Origin: Eucalyptus grandis
Taxonomy: Eukaryota; Streptophyta; Magnoliopsida; Myrtales; Myrtaceae
Direction: 5' to 3'
NCBI RefSeq assembly: GCF_016545825.1
Contig: NC_052618.1
Coordinates: forward strand, 45,020,196 to 45,084,195
DNA: 64,000 bases
Below, piece by piece: positions 35,452 through 46,266 of this stretch. Every line of letters begins with the position of its first letter. The first letter of the stretch is position 1. The notes under the pieces were generated by a model. The model was not told the DNA's origin and did not search any database. It saw only the letters and a list, made by a program, of their open reading frames with translations. A program made the translations under genes and the position numbers.

Positions 35452-36361
35452 TGTTGGAAATCCTCGTGAAGTGTTTTGAAGTTGACAAAAAACGTTTCCA
35501 TCGGTCTAGTCGAAGGTCGACGGGCTCTGTTAGTTAAAGTACGAAGACTTCCGGACCGGCCCGAGACTCAAGACTCAAAGTCTATCGCCGTTGTGATCTC
35601 TAATCCGTTGAAGAAAAGGTTATCAGGCTTGGATGTTTTGTTGGGGTTATCCTTATCATCACGGAGAAGATCTCGTGGCTGGAGAAGACTGTCGGAATCC
35701 TTTGATTGATCAAGATTGATTCAATGGCGAAGATTGATGATTGTCCTATTATTGGAAGTTCTACTTATGGAAACCAAGATCCTGATTGTTGTATGGGCGA
35801 AGGGATTGATGGGCTATCAACACGTTCCTTTAATAGCTCGAACAATCTTCCTAGATGATTCCGTCAGGTAGGTGGAGGAATTCCTTTAGTAAGTGCCAAC
35901 GGGTATGATGGCATAAAGGAGTATATAAGGAAAGACGTTCTTAGCTGTTCGAGGTGTGCGCGATAGAAGAATTCCAAAACGAAGCTCCAAATTGTTTAGA
36001 CAAATCCTTTGAGCGAATACTTGTATACAAAGATGAGTCTATATTTGTGAGAGACCTTGAGGAGGTGTGGTAAAACATCTACCTTTGTGGAATCAAGGCA
36101 AGCTGTGCTTGTAACTTCTCTTTTTGATCATAGTGAAATCCAGCGGTGGGCTGTCGGTGCGGAAAGTGGACGTAGGCAGGAATAAGCCAGAACCACTATA
36201 AATCTGTGTTCAATTTTCTCTTCCTTACTCTCTCTACCTCAATCGTATTTCATTTTAAGTTAATTAAAGAGATTTACCTTCCATCATATGTTAGGAGTTT
36301 GGTATCGATAAAGTGTTTAGGCACCTATTCACCCCCCTCTAGGTACTCATTCGCAATATCA
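35452..36361 (+). mobile_element. Solo LTR inside the copia RT fragment
   Basis: This 910-bp insert of the same family as those at 22431 and 40999 begins TGTTGGAAATC and ends GCAATATCA. The flanks GGGGA (35447-35451) and AGGGA (36362-36366) are a 5-bp target duplication with one mismatch. Removing it joins VTG to N, as expected in copia RT. Confidence 0.88.
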
Positions 36362-37256
36362 AGGGAATGAGTGTTTGTGAAGCACCTCAAATTCACCCCC
36401 TGGGTTTGGAAGTCAAACAAGCTTCACATGAGATTTTCATCTGCAAAATAATAATAATAATAAATACATGAAGAAAATTATGAAGAAGTTTCAGATGGAA
36501 GATTGTATAAGTGTAAGCACTCCTATGGCCGCTAAGGAGAAGCTGCAAAAGAATGATGGAACAGATGCAGTAGATATTTCTATGTATTGAAGCTTGATTG
36601 GATGTCTCATGTATCTTACAACAACTAGACCAGATATTCTATTTTCAATGAGTGTTCTATCCAAGTTCATGAGTAGTCCTAGTTAGTTACATTTGGTTGT
36701 TGCAAAAAAGGTCTCGAGATACCTCAAAGGAACATTGTTCCTTGGTGTGAAGTTTAGGAAATGTCAAAAGTTTAAGTTGTAGGGCTTTTTTATAGTGACT
36801 GGGCTAGCTCAGTGGATGACATGAAAAGTACATCTGGGCACTGCTTCACTCTTGATTCTGCTTGTTTCTCCTAGTGTTCCAAAAAGCAGGAGATTGTAGC
36901 TCAATCCATTGCAAACTGAGTTTATAGCAACTACTGCAACTGCAAATCAAGCTTTGTGGTTGGAGAAGATAATGAAGGATCCGTGGTTGAATTCTGGTGA
37001 TTGCATTGAAGTTAATGTGGACAATCAAGCTGCATAAGCAATATCACATAATCCAGTTTTCCATGGCAAAACCAATCATTTTAAAGTCAAATTCTTCTTT
37101 CTGCGTGAAGTGCAACAAAGTGGTGAAGTTAAGTTGGTCTATTGCAGATCTGAATATTAGCTTGCAGATATGTTCATAAAGCCACTTTAGGCTAGAAGAT
37201 TTGAGCTGTTAAGAGAGAAAATAGGAGTTTGCAGCAACAACTGATCCAAGGAGGTT

Positions 37257-37530
37257 TGTTGGAGTTGTGTCTCAGTGCTGCTGCTAATGTTCTGTCGTTT
37301 TTTTTTTTTTTTACTTAGTCAAGTTTATTTGTTAGGTGGTTAGTTTGTTAGCTATTTTCTAGGAAGTGGAACAAGTTTTGTTTTGCACGTTTGTGTGCGG
37401 TTCCAAAAGATGTTCTTTTTGGCTTGTACTTGACAGTTTTTTTTAGTATGAATGAAGTTCAATGTTCTGTTTTATTCCTTCTCTCTCAGTGTAACTAGAA
37501 GTTTGTGAGTATTAGTTGAATATATCAGCA
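37257..37530 (+). repeat. 3' LTR of the truncated copia fragment
   Basis: A segment of about 274 bp from TGTTGGAGTTG to TATATCAGCA follows a polypurine tract. The right boundary is inferred from where similarity with the sequence upstream of PLAC8-E begins (near 37545). No second LTR is present to confirm it. Confidence 0.55.
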
Positions 37531-37577
37531 ATAATAGAAACTCTGCCTTATCTTTTCACCACCCGCAGCCCACCAGC

Positions 37578-38627
37578 ATGAGCTCAACCAGACCCCACGA
37601 TGGACAAGAACAGCCTTGGAGCACTGGCCTCTGCGGCTGCCTCGACGACATCAAAATCTATAACAGAAATTTGTCTATATTCCCAGCTTTCTTCCTCTGC
37701 TTTTCTCTTCCGCGTATCGAGTAATAGAAGAATGCAACTCCAATTCCGTGTTGCCTGCAGGCTGCATCACCTATTGGTGCCCATGCATCACCTTTCGACG
37801 GATATCAGAGATCATGGACAAAGGGGCGACATGTGAGTACATAATTTCTGTATACGTGTCCGCAAATATGTCTGAGGATCGCTCCATATTATTGTCATTT
37901 TGCACTCAAATTATGCTTTAAGTACATGGTTATTTTTCTAATAAATCCCTGATATAGGCCGAGTTTTGTTTAGTAGTGGACGTTCGGGGCGAGCTTTGAT
38001 AATATTGGGTCACAAATCAAGCCTGCGCATTCACAAAGCACGCAGAGAGTTAGAGTTGAACATTGGACATGTGATGTCAACTTTTATGAACTTATCCCGA
38101 TTTGACAACTTATTCAGAAATTATAGGAGATTGATTTTCCCCGTGAGAAAGGCTAATTGATTACCAAAGACCAGACAAAGGCTAATTATAAATTTCTCAC
38201 TTACTTATCCAAGCTTGGATTGCAGCTTGCTGCGCTAACTGTGCAATCTTCATGCTGATCTACTGTCTGACTCTGTGCGCATGCCTCTGGGCATTCACCT
38301 ACCGAACCAAACTGAGATGAGAATTCGGGTTAAGGAAGATCCGTGGGATGACTGCTTAGTCCACTGCTGCCGCATGCACTGCGCACTTTGTCAAGGGTAC
38401 TGAGAGCTCAAGAGCCGCGGACTCAACATGGAGAAGGGTAAACACCAATTCCTCTCCAATATCTTTGTGTCGGCTAGCTTTCAAAGTAGTGTACATACTA
38501 GTCTTCTAAGTGTCGATTAAGTACTGACTTAAAATGGTTGGATTGGTGTGTAGGATGGGAAGGAAATGCCAGCCAACATAGAGAAGTGGCAATGGCTCCA
38601 AAGGTGGAAAGCAGCATGAGGCGCTAG
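37578..38627 (+). pseudogene. PLAC8-F pseudogene (short N-terminus subtype)
   Basis: Exon 1 starts at an ATG (MSSTRPHDGQEQPWSTGLCG...CLDDI) at 37578; its donor is AT instead of GT at about 37660. Exon 2 (37761-37832) gives YWCPCITFRRISEIMDKGAT with a good GTGAGT donor. Exon 3 (38226-38437) begins with a hydrophobic Cys-rich segment (CAIFMLIYCLTLCACLWAF), then has CGA to TGA, a 1-bp deletion and a second TGA. Exon 4 (38554-38627) ends in MRR-stop. It is a tandem duplicate of PLAC8-E, separated from it by the copia fragment. Confidence 0.85.
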
Positions 38628-38678
38628 AGTCCTGTCGCTGATTAAGGGCAACATCTACCAATAATATAATTCTCTTAC

Positions 38679-39534
38679 CTCGTGTACTCCTGGGTTAAAG
38701 CGCAGGATTCGCAGCAAAAATGGACTAAGCAATCAGCGCAAGGATCCTCTTGCAACTGGTATTGCTGTCTCGTCTTGGTGCGGTAGAAGCAGGAGTAGCA
38801 GCAGGCGCACCCGGTCAACAAGGCGATCACCGTGTAAATAGCTCCGTGAACAGGTTATGCTGCAACAAAAACCGACCTGAGTAAGCAAGTCTACTTATGT
38901 CGATCCTTCTTCAATTTGTGCGAACGCAATTGATTCTACTTGCAAACCGATCTGTGATCAGCAATCTCCGCGATTCACCCAAATGTGATTCAAGGGCACC
39001 AAAATGACAAGCAACCTTTGAGATTAACAAGATATCAACCTACATGAGCCATAGATAACACCTTTCCATCTCTGGATCCACTTCAAACTCAGACATATTA
39101 CCAAAGTGGTGTAAGATAATTCGATCGCTAAATTCTTATAACCCCGCGACATTAGGCAATTGCAATTGGATTCTCGAGTCTCTTTAACTGTTTTGACTTT
39201 TCCCCATCAATGTTGCCTAGTGGATGTATACATGGGCATAACTATTCCATCAAGTGTTAATCCACCTCTAAACCAAATGGATTGCGAGGAAAATTCCAGA
39301 GGACTTACAAGTTGGAACGTCGTCGAAGCAACTGAAAAGCCCGGAGGACCAAGGCATGCTGTTAATGGGTCGAGCTTGAAGACCCGCAGTGGGCAGAGGA
39401 TTGTTCGGGGCCCCAAAATTCACATAACTTTGGATCATGGGTTGCACCGGAATGCCATCCACGGGCGGCGGCGGTGGCGGAGCGGAGGCGCTGGGCTTCT
39501 GTGGGTAGCCATCAGATGCGTTCGAGGAGTACAT
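38679..39534 (-). pseudogene. PLAC8-C pseudogene
   Basis: Exon 1 (39534-39309) is open: MYSSNASDGYPQKP, a run of six prolines, then WSSGLFSCFDDVPTC and a GTAAGT donor. Exon 2 (39015-38944) has two TGA codons (at the Cys after CP and at the Gln after FG) and a GC donor. Exon 3 (38859-38679) begins with a TAA but keeps the full hydrophobic segment ([20 protein letters not shown]), [18 protein letters not shown] and [13 protein letters not shown]. It is truncated before the usual RELKSRGF. C supplies the best view of the ancestral exon 1 and of the transmembrane segment missing in PLAC8-A. Confidence 0.87.
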
Positions 39535-39950
39535 AGCTTCAATCCGCAACTACAGATACTGGCTCCAATGATCAAAGAAGGACGACACGACACAGCGAAA
39601 GATCGAACGAGGAAGTGAATCGGGCAAGGGCTAGAAAGGGTTGAAAGATGAGATGTTAGGTGAACTGCGCATGACGTATACGTCCTATTTCTATGCATCT
39701 AACACTCATATATTTGCGTAAAAGAGGGGTTTCGTCAGTGAATGCTTTCACCAGAAGCGGCCGTGACCAAGGAAGTCGTCGATCCGCGTTCGAATCTGTT
39801 TGCTAGCCGCGGCAATGACGAAGTGCCAACTTTGACAGTTGGTTAGTTGAAAAGTAAATGCCTTGTTTAGGCTCTAAGCCATCGTCGTGCGATTAAGCTA
39901 CGTATAGACTTATAGTTTAGTGCGGTGGGAAACGTTGACAATGGTGTAAA
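39535..39950. repeat. Duplicated upstream sequence of PLAC8-C
   Basis: Homologous to 5588-5995 upstream of PLAC8-A and non-coding. Similarity resumes at 46262 after the copia insertion. Confidence 0.8.
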
Positions 39951-40616
39951 TGTTAGCTGGGTTCAATCACATGTGAAGAAAGCCCGATAATTCTGGCCAA
40001 AAAAGGGAGCATATAATAAGTTATATGAGGAAATAGAGTTTACCATTATCATATAAAAGGTAGCGACAAAAAGAAATAGTATAAAGAGAAAAAGAAAGCA
40101 GAAAATGCGGGATTTGAGACAATATCTGATTACATCAAGCCGGCATCGGAGGTCGATTTGTGGTCCGATTGAGCTGAAATTTTGTCAGCATGTTCGTGGC
40201 GCAATTTAATCGAATCTGAACGGTTTGATTTTCGTTTGAAGCTCAATACATCAAGTTTTTCGTGGATTGATCAAAACCTGCGTTTTTGGTTAGATTTATC
40301 CTTGATCTCTTGTGAAATTCATGTGTATTGCCAAGAATTATGTTCTTGAGGTGTTTGCTGCTATGTACCTCTAGTATTTGCTAGAGAAGAACAATTTTAT
40401 TAATAGTGAAGATTTCAGGTGGACTCGGTCCCGTGGTTTTTTATCTCCTCACATCGATGAGGTTTTCCACGTAAAAAAAATGCGTCTTGTGTTCGTGTGC
40501 TTGGTATTTATTTTACTCTATTATATCGATTCCTATTAGGTTTACACAAGATTAGAGATTATTTTATTCCGCTGCGTTGATTTGATATTGTTCGAATTAT
40601 TACCGTTCTCCCATCA
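39951..40616 (+). repeat. 5' LTR of the copia element in the block 3 spacer
   Basis: Runs from TGTTAGCTGGG to TTCTCCCATCA and is paired with 45586-46261. Confidence 0.92.
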
Positions 40617-40670
40617 GAGTGGTATCAGAGCAACAGGTTATTGCTTGATTTTTCTGCCTTGTGTTAAACA

Positions 40671-42345
40671 ATGGAAACGAATACGAGTAGAATTGTTCTG
40701 ACTGAATGGTTCGAATTATCATATCTAAAAATGGAAGATAGAAGATCTTTTATATGTGAAAACTTTTATTTACTTTGTATTTTGTCGAGGAGAAACCGGA
40801 TAATAAAATTTGACGAATGGTCTATATTTCATCGTCAAGTGTGTGGTTATATCGGTGGGTAGATGATAATGTTTTAAACCATATTATTGAGGAAACATAT
40901 GCACGCAGTTTATGGGATAAGTTCGAACAGTTATATGCTCGAAAGACTAGGAATAATAAGTTATTTTTATAAAACAGATAATGGTTACGAGATATCATTG
41001 TTGGAGAAACTTTAGGAATATTTTGAAGCCTGACAAAACATTTCTATCGGTCTAGTACGGATATCGATAGTTAAAGTCTCAAGACTTTGTAGTCTCAAGA
41101 CTTTGTAATCTCAAGACTCAAGACTCTCAAGACTCAAGACTCAAGACTCAAGATTATTCTCACCGACAGTCTTTCTAATCCGGTGGCAAAAGGATATCCG
41201 GGCGAAGTATATGGTTGGGATTCATCAATCCTCACGGAAAAGATCCCTTGGTTGGATAATCACTCGGATATTTTGATTCTTATCTAAGAACAATAGAAGA
41301 TCGATGGTCGACGAAACATTCTTGGAATGTTCTATTCTTGGAAACCAAAATCTTGATTGTATGGGCGAACGAGATTGATGGGCTATCATCGTATTCCTTA
41401 AATAGCTCGGATGATCTTCTTAATTGATTCCATTCAACGGGTAGATTGGAGGAATTCCTTTGGTAAGTGCCAAGCTATGATGGCATAAAGGAGTATAAAA
41501 GGAAGACGTTCTAGTTGTTTTTAGTGAGTGATCGATGAAAAATTCAGTCCGAAGAACCTTGATTGTTAGTCGATACAGTTCGAGCGAAATTGTACACACA
41601 GAGAGTGTTTATACTTGGTGATACCTTGAGCGAGTGTAGTAGATCATCTACATCGAGAAATCAAGGAAGATCAACACTGTAACATCTCTTTGTTCATAGT
41701 GGAATCAGCCAATCGCTGTCGGTGCGAAGAGTGAATAGGCTTGAATCAAGTCGAACCACTATAAACCTCGTGTTTAATTCTCTCTTTCCTTTACTCAGTC
41801 TTACGATTGATTTTTTAATCCTTCATCTGTCTAAGTATTGTGCAATCTTCAAGAAAATTTTTATAAACCTATTCTCCCCCCTCTAGGTACTTGTACTAGC
41901 ATTATCAATCATGATGGTACGCATTTGACTGATCATTTAAATTCTTTTCAAAGGAATTATAAATCAGTTGGCTGCGATAGAATCAAGTTTGATGATGAGA
42001 TACAAGCACTATGGTTGCTTGGTACTTTGTCGGACTCATGGAGACGTTCCGTAACATCTTTGTCTAATTCGCCTCCTAGGATGGTAAAATTACCATGGAT
42101 TTAGCCAAGAGTAATATTTTGAATGAAGAGATGAGAAGGAAGACACATGGATCGTCCTCTTCACATTATGATGCCTTGGTTGTTGAAAAAAGGGGGAGAA
42201 GTGAGTCTTGAGGTCCGAGAAATAGAGATAAAAGTCGAGACAAAAGCAGAGGTAAGTATAATAAATTTGCTAATGTTGAGTGTCATTATTGTCATCAGAA
42301 GGGACATATTCAGAGGTTTTGTCGCCAGTTAAAAAGGGAGAAACA
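40671..42345 (+). pseudogene. copia gag (decayed, split by solo LTR)
   Basis: The start region METNTSRIVLTEWF at 40671 begins close after the primer binding site. A UBN2-like core lies around 40970-42100, with the solo LTR in the middle (DGTHLTDHLNSFQ, then ALWLLGTLSDSWR). A zinc knuckle CHYCHQKGHIQRFC (CX2CX4HX4C) is at about 42276-42320. Several frameshifts separate these pieces. Confidence 0.85.
40999..41907 (+). mobile_element. Solo LTR nested in copia gag
   Basis: A 909-bp insert (TGTTGGAGAAAC to AGCATTATCA) with perfect ATCAT duplications (40994-40998 and 41908-41912). Excising it restores the Gag reading MVTRYHDGTHLTDHLNSFQ. It is the third copy of the family at 22431 and 35452, in the same orientation. 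Confidence 0.93.
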
Positions 42346-42459
42346 AAAGGAGAAAGGTAAAGAGAAGAAAAGTGATGATGACAGTGATGACAATTGTGTC
42401 GCTGCACTTAAAGAAGACTTTCTCACTATTTTTGATGGTGATGTGGTGAATTTTGTTTC

Positions 42460-45400
42460 TCATGAGACCAGTTGAGTAATTGATAGTGGTGCATCCATTC
42501 ATGCTACATCTCTTAGGGATTTCTTTACATCATACAGGTCAGGTGACTTCGGATCTGTGAAGATGGGAAACAATGGACTAGCTCAAGCTGTAGGCATCGA
42601 TGATGTGTGCCTAGAAACCAGCAATGGCACAAGGTTAGTATTGAATAATGTTAAACATATACACGATATCCGCTGAATTTGATTTTACGGGCAAGTTGGA
42701 TGATGAGGGTATTGCAGCACCTTGTAATGGTCAATGGAAACTTACCAAAGGTTCTCTTGTTGTGGCTAGAGGTGAAAAATATTCTTCGTTATACATTATG
42801 CGGGCAAAGTTGTCTACGAGACAAAATTAATGCGAGTAGATAGCGAAGATGCGGCTGAGTTATGGCATAAGAGGTTCAGTCATATCAGTGAGAAGGGTTT
42901 GTCAATATTGGCCAAGAAGAAGCTCCTTTCAGGATTAAAAAGTTCAACGCTAAAGAAGTGTGCTTATTGTTTAGCAGGAAAGCATAACAGAGTTGCATTT
43001 AAAAGCTCCCCTCCTTCAAAAAAGTCAGGTATACTGGATTTAGTGCATTCTGATGTTTGTGGTCCTATGAAAAAAAAATCACTTGGTGGCACTCTTTATT
43101 TTGTTACTTTTATAGATGTTTTTTCAAGGAAAATTTGGATTTATACCTTGAAAACTAAAAATCAAGTGTTAGATGCTTTTAAGCAATTTCAAGCTTCGGT
43201 TGAGAGACAGACGGAAAGAAAATTAAATGCATAAGGCGATAACGGGGAAGAGTATATTGGACCTTTTGATGAATACTGCAGACAACAAGGTATTCGACAT
43301 CCAAAAAGACACCTCCCGAACCTCAGTTAAATGGCTTAGGCGAGAGAATGAACAGAACACTAGTTGAAATGGTAAGATGCTTACTTTCACAATCAAAGCT
43401 ACATGGATCCTTTTGGGGTGAGGCTTTACGAGTTATGCATGTATTAAATCTTACTCCATGCGTTCCTTTAGAGTTTGATGTTCTAATAGAGTTTGGACAG
43501 GCAAAAGAAGTTTCTTATGATTATTTGCGTGTATTTGGGTGCAAAGCATTTGTTCATGTTCCCAAAGATGAGAGGTCTAAACTTGATGTGAAAACACGAA
43601 AGTGCATATTTGTGGTTATGGACGGGGATATGCTTGGCTACAAATTTTATGATCCACTTGAAAGGGAATTTGTAAGAAGCAGGGACGTTTTGTTTATGGA
43701 AGATCAAACAATAGAAGATATTGAGAAATCAAAGATGATTTCAGCACCATAGGTTAGTGATAATCTGATTGATTTAGATCCAGTTCCTCTTACAAATATT
43801 CCTACACGGGTTGATGAAGAACGACGGGAAGTCAATGTTCCAAATAACGCACATGTTCCTGAACATGTTGAAATAGATAATACTATTCCTGAACCAAAGG
43901 CTCAATTAGATGTTCCCTTTGGATGTTCCAGTCCAGAATCCGTTAGAGACCGACGACCTTGTACAGTATTCTGAAGATGAGTATGTATTATTGGCCGAGT
44001 GCAGGTGAACTAGAGTGTTATGCGAAGGAATAGAAGATGAGTACAAAAGCAATTGGTTCGATGCTATGCAAGATGAGATGCAATCACTTTATGATAATCA
44101 TACTTTGAATTGGTGAAGTTACCTAAAAGGTAAAAGAGTTTTGAAGAACAAGTGGGTATATAGGTTGAAGCAAGATGAACATACTTTACAACCCACGGTT
44201 CAAAAGCTAGATTGGTTGTTAAGGGATTCGGTCAGAAAGGGTGATTTTGATGATATATTTCTCAGGTAGTGAAAATGTCTTCTATCCGTGTGGTACTAGG
44301 CTTGGCAGCTAGCCTAGATTTGGAAATTGAGCAAATGGATGTTAAAACAGCCTTCCTACATGGTGACTTGGAGGAAGAGATATACATGGAATAACCTGAG
44401 GGTTTCAAAGTGAAAGGGAAAGATGATCATATGTGCAAATTAAAGAAAAGTCTCTATGGCCTAAAACAAGCACCGAGACAGTGGTATAAAAAATTTGCGT
44501 TAGTTATGACAGAACAGGGCTATAAGAAGACTTCCTCGGATAAACATGTGTTTGTCCAAAAATTTTCTGATGATGACTTTATTATTCTCTTGCTTTATGT
44601 TAATGATATGCGATTGTTGTGAGTGAATGCTTCAAGAATTGAGTTATTGAATAAACATTGAGCAAGTCTTTGCCATGATAGACTTGGGCTCGGCAAAGCA
44701 GATTCTTGGCATTAGAATTACCCGAGACGAGAGATGCTAAGAAGTTATTTTTGTCGCAAAAGAGAAAATATATCGAGAAGATCCTTCAGAAATTTTACAT
44801 GGACAAGGCTAAAGTGGTTAGTACTCCTCTTCCTGCCCACTTTAAGTTAAAATATGATGCAAGTCCTACGATCGATAAAGAGAAGAAAGATATGGAAAGT
44901 ATTCCATATGCTTCAGCTGTAAGAAGCTTAATGTATGCGATGGTATGTACATGCCCAAACTTGGCACACGCAGTTGGCGTTGTTAGTCGCTATTTGTCAA
45001 ATCCAGGTAGAGAGCATTGGAATGCAATGAAGTGGATTATGAGGTATCTTCGGGGAACTTCAAATTTTGAAACTCAATTTCGGGACCGGGAAACTTGAGT
45101 TAGTTGGATACACAGATTCCAACTTAGCAGGAGATATTGATACTTGTAAATCTACTTCTGGTTATTTGATTTCTTTTGCGGGTGGAGCTGTGTCATGAAA
45201 GTCAAGATTGCATAAGTGTGTTGCATTTTCTACAACCGAAGCTAAATTTATTGTAGCGACTGAAGCTAGTAAAGAGATGCTATGGATGAATAAGTTCTTA
45301 GAAGAACTTGGGTTCAAGCAAAAGAGGTATGTGCTATTTTGTGATAATCAAAACGCAATTCATCTTGGTAAGAATTCATCTTTTCATTCTAGATCGAAAA

Positions 45401-45530
45401 ATATTGATGTTAGATATCATTGGATAAGGGATGTTCTAGATGAAAAGTTGTTGGAACTTGAGAAATTTTTATATGGATCATAATGGCTCCGATATGATGA
45501 CTGAAGACTCTACCAGAGAAACTTGAACAT
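42460..45530 (+). pseudogene. copia pol (decayed): protease, integrase, RT, RNase H
   Basis: Protease: VIDSGASIHATSLRDFF near 42478, preceded by a TGA in place of Trp. Integrase: ELWHKRFSHISEKGLS with the CAYCLAGK zinc region and HSDVCGP (42830-43234), then a stop and the catalytic Glu segment (MNRTLVEMVRCLLSQSKLHG) onward to 43752. [32 protein letters not shown] and a YVND in place of YVDD at 44595-44606, so the first catalytic Asp is lost. RNase H: IPYASAVRSLMYAM, YLRGTSNFE, CVAFSTTEAKFIVATEASKE (44706-45483). Multiple stops and frameshifts mean it is inactive. Confidence 0.9.
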
Positions 45531-45585
45531 TGCCGTTTGATACTTGTGGATGGTGAATCCTCTACATTATCGTGAGTGGGAGATT

Positions 45586-46261
45586 TGTTAGGCAGGTTCA
45601 CTCCCATGTGGAGGAAGCCCAATGAGTTACAAGCCCAAAAAGGGCTTGAGCCCATATAATAAGTTATATAAGGAAATATGGTTTATCACTATCTATATAA
45701 AGAGGTAGCAGCGGAAAAGGAAATAGTAACAAGAGAAAAAGAGAAAGTAGAAAATTTGGGGTTTGGGACAATATCTGATTTACATCAAGCTGGCGTCGGA
45801 GGTTGATTTGTGGTTCGATTGAGCTGAAATTTTGTCAGCATGTTCATGGCGCAATTTAATCGGAATCTGAACGGTTTGATTTTCGTTTGAAGCTCCATAC
45901 ATCTGGTTTTCGTGGATTGATCAAAACCTACGTTTTGGCCCATTTATCCTTGATCTTGTGAAGTTCATGTGTATTGCCATGAATTATGTTCTTGAGTGTT
46001 TGCTGCTATGTACCTCTAGTATTTGCTAGAGAAAAACAATTTTATTGATAGTGAAGATTTTCAGGTAGACTCCGGTCCCGTGGTTTTTTATCTTCTCACA
46101 TCGAGGAGGTTTTTCACGTAAAAAAATCATCTTGTGTTCGCATGTTTGGTATTTATTTTACTCTATTATATCGATTCCTATTAGGTTTACACAAGAGGGG
46201 AGATTATTTTATTCTGCTGCGTTGATTCGATATTGTTCGAATTATTACCATTCTCCCATTA
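45586..46261 (+). repeat. 3' LTR of the copia element in the block 3 spacer
   Basis: Runs from TGTTAGGCAGG to TTCTCCCATTA. It contains a TATATAAAG TATA-like site near 45696, and the final CA has decayed to TA. Confidence 0.92.
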
Positions 46262-46266
46262 GTAAA

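Larger units (their letters stand above)
35184..37530 (+). mobile_element. 5'-truncated copia retrotransposon fragment
   Basis: Starts inside reverse transcriptase ([17 protein letters not shown], then [15 protein letters not shown] and [11 protein letters not shown]) and is interrupted at the next codons by a solo LTR. It resumes with RT thumb/RNase H remnants (CISVSTPMAAKEKL; GCLMYLTTTRPDILFSMSVL; VSRYLKGTLFLGVKF). Several stops occur after 36590. A polypurine tract (CCAAGGAGGTT) precedes a short LTR beginning TGTTGGAGTTG. The YVDD catalytic motif is intact, but the upstream half of the element is missing. Confidence 0.85.
39951..46261 (+). mobile_element. Degenerate full-length Ty1/copia retrotransposon
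   Basis: 6311 bp, flanked by perfect GTAAA duplications (39946-39950 and 46262-46266). The empty site is at 5993 in block 1 (GGTGTAAATTGAGACC). LTRs are 666 and 676 bp and visibly more diverged than those of the element in PLAC8-A, so it is older. The primer binding site TGGTATCAGAGC is at 40620-40631 and the polypurine tract GAGTGGGAGATT at 45574-45585. Gag and pol carry many stops and frameshifts, and a solo LTR is nested in gag. Confidence 0.95.
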
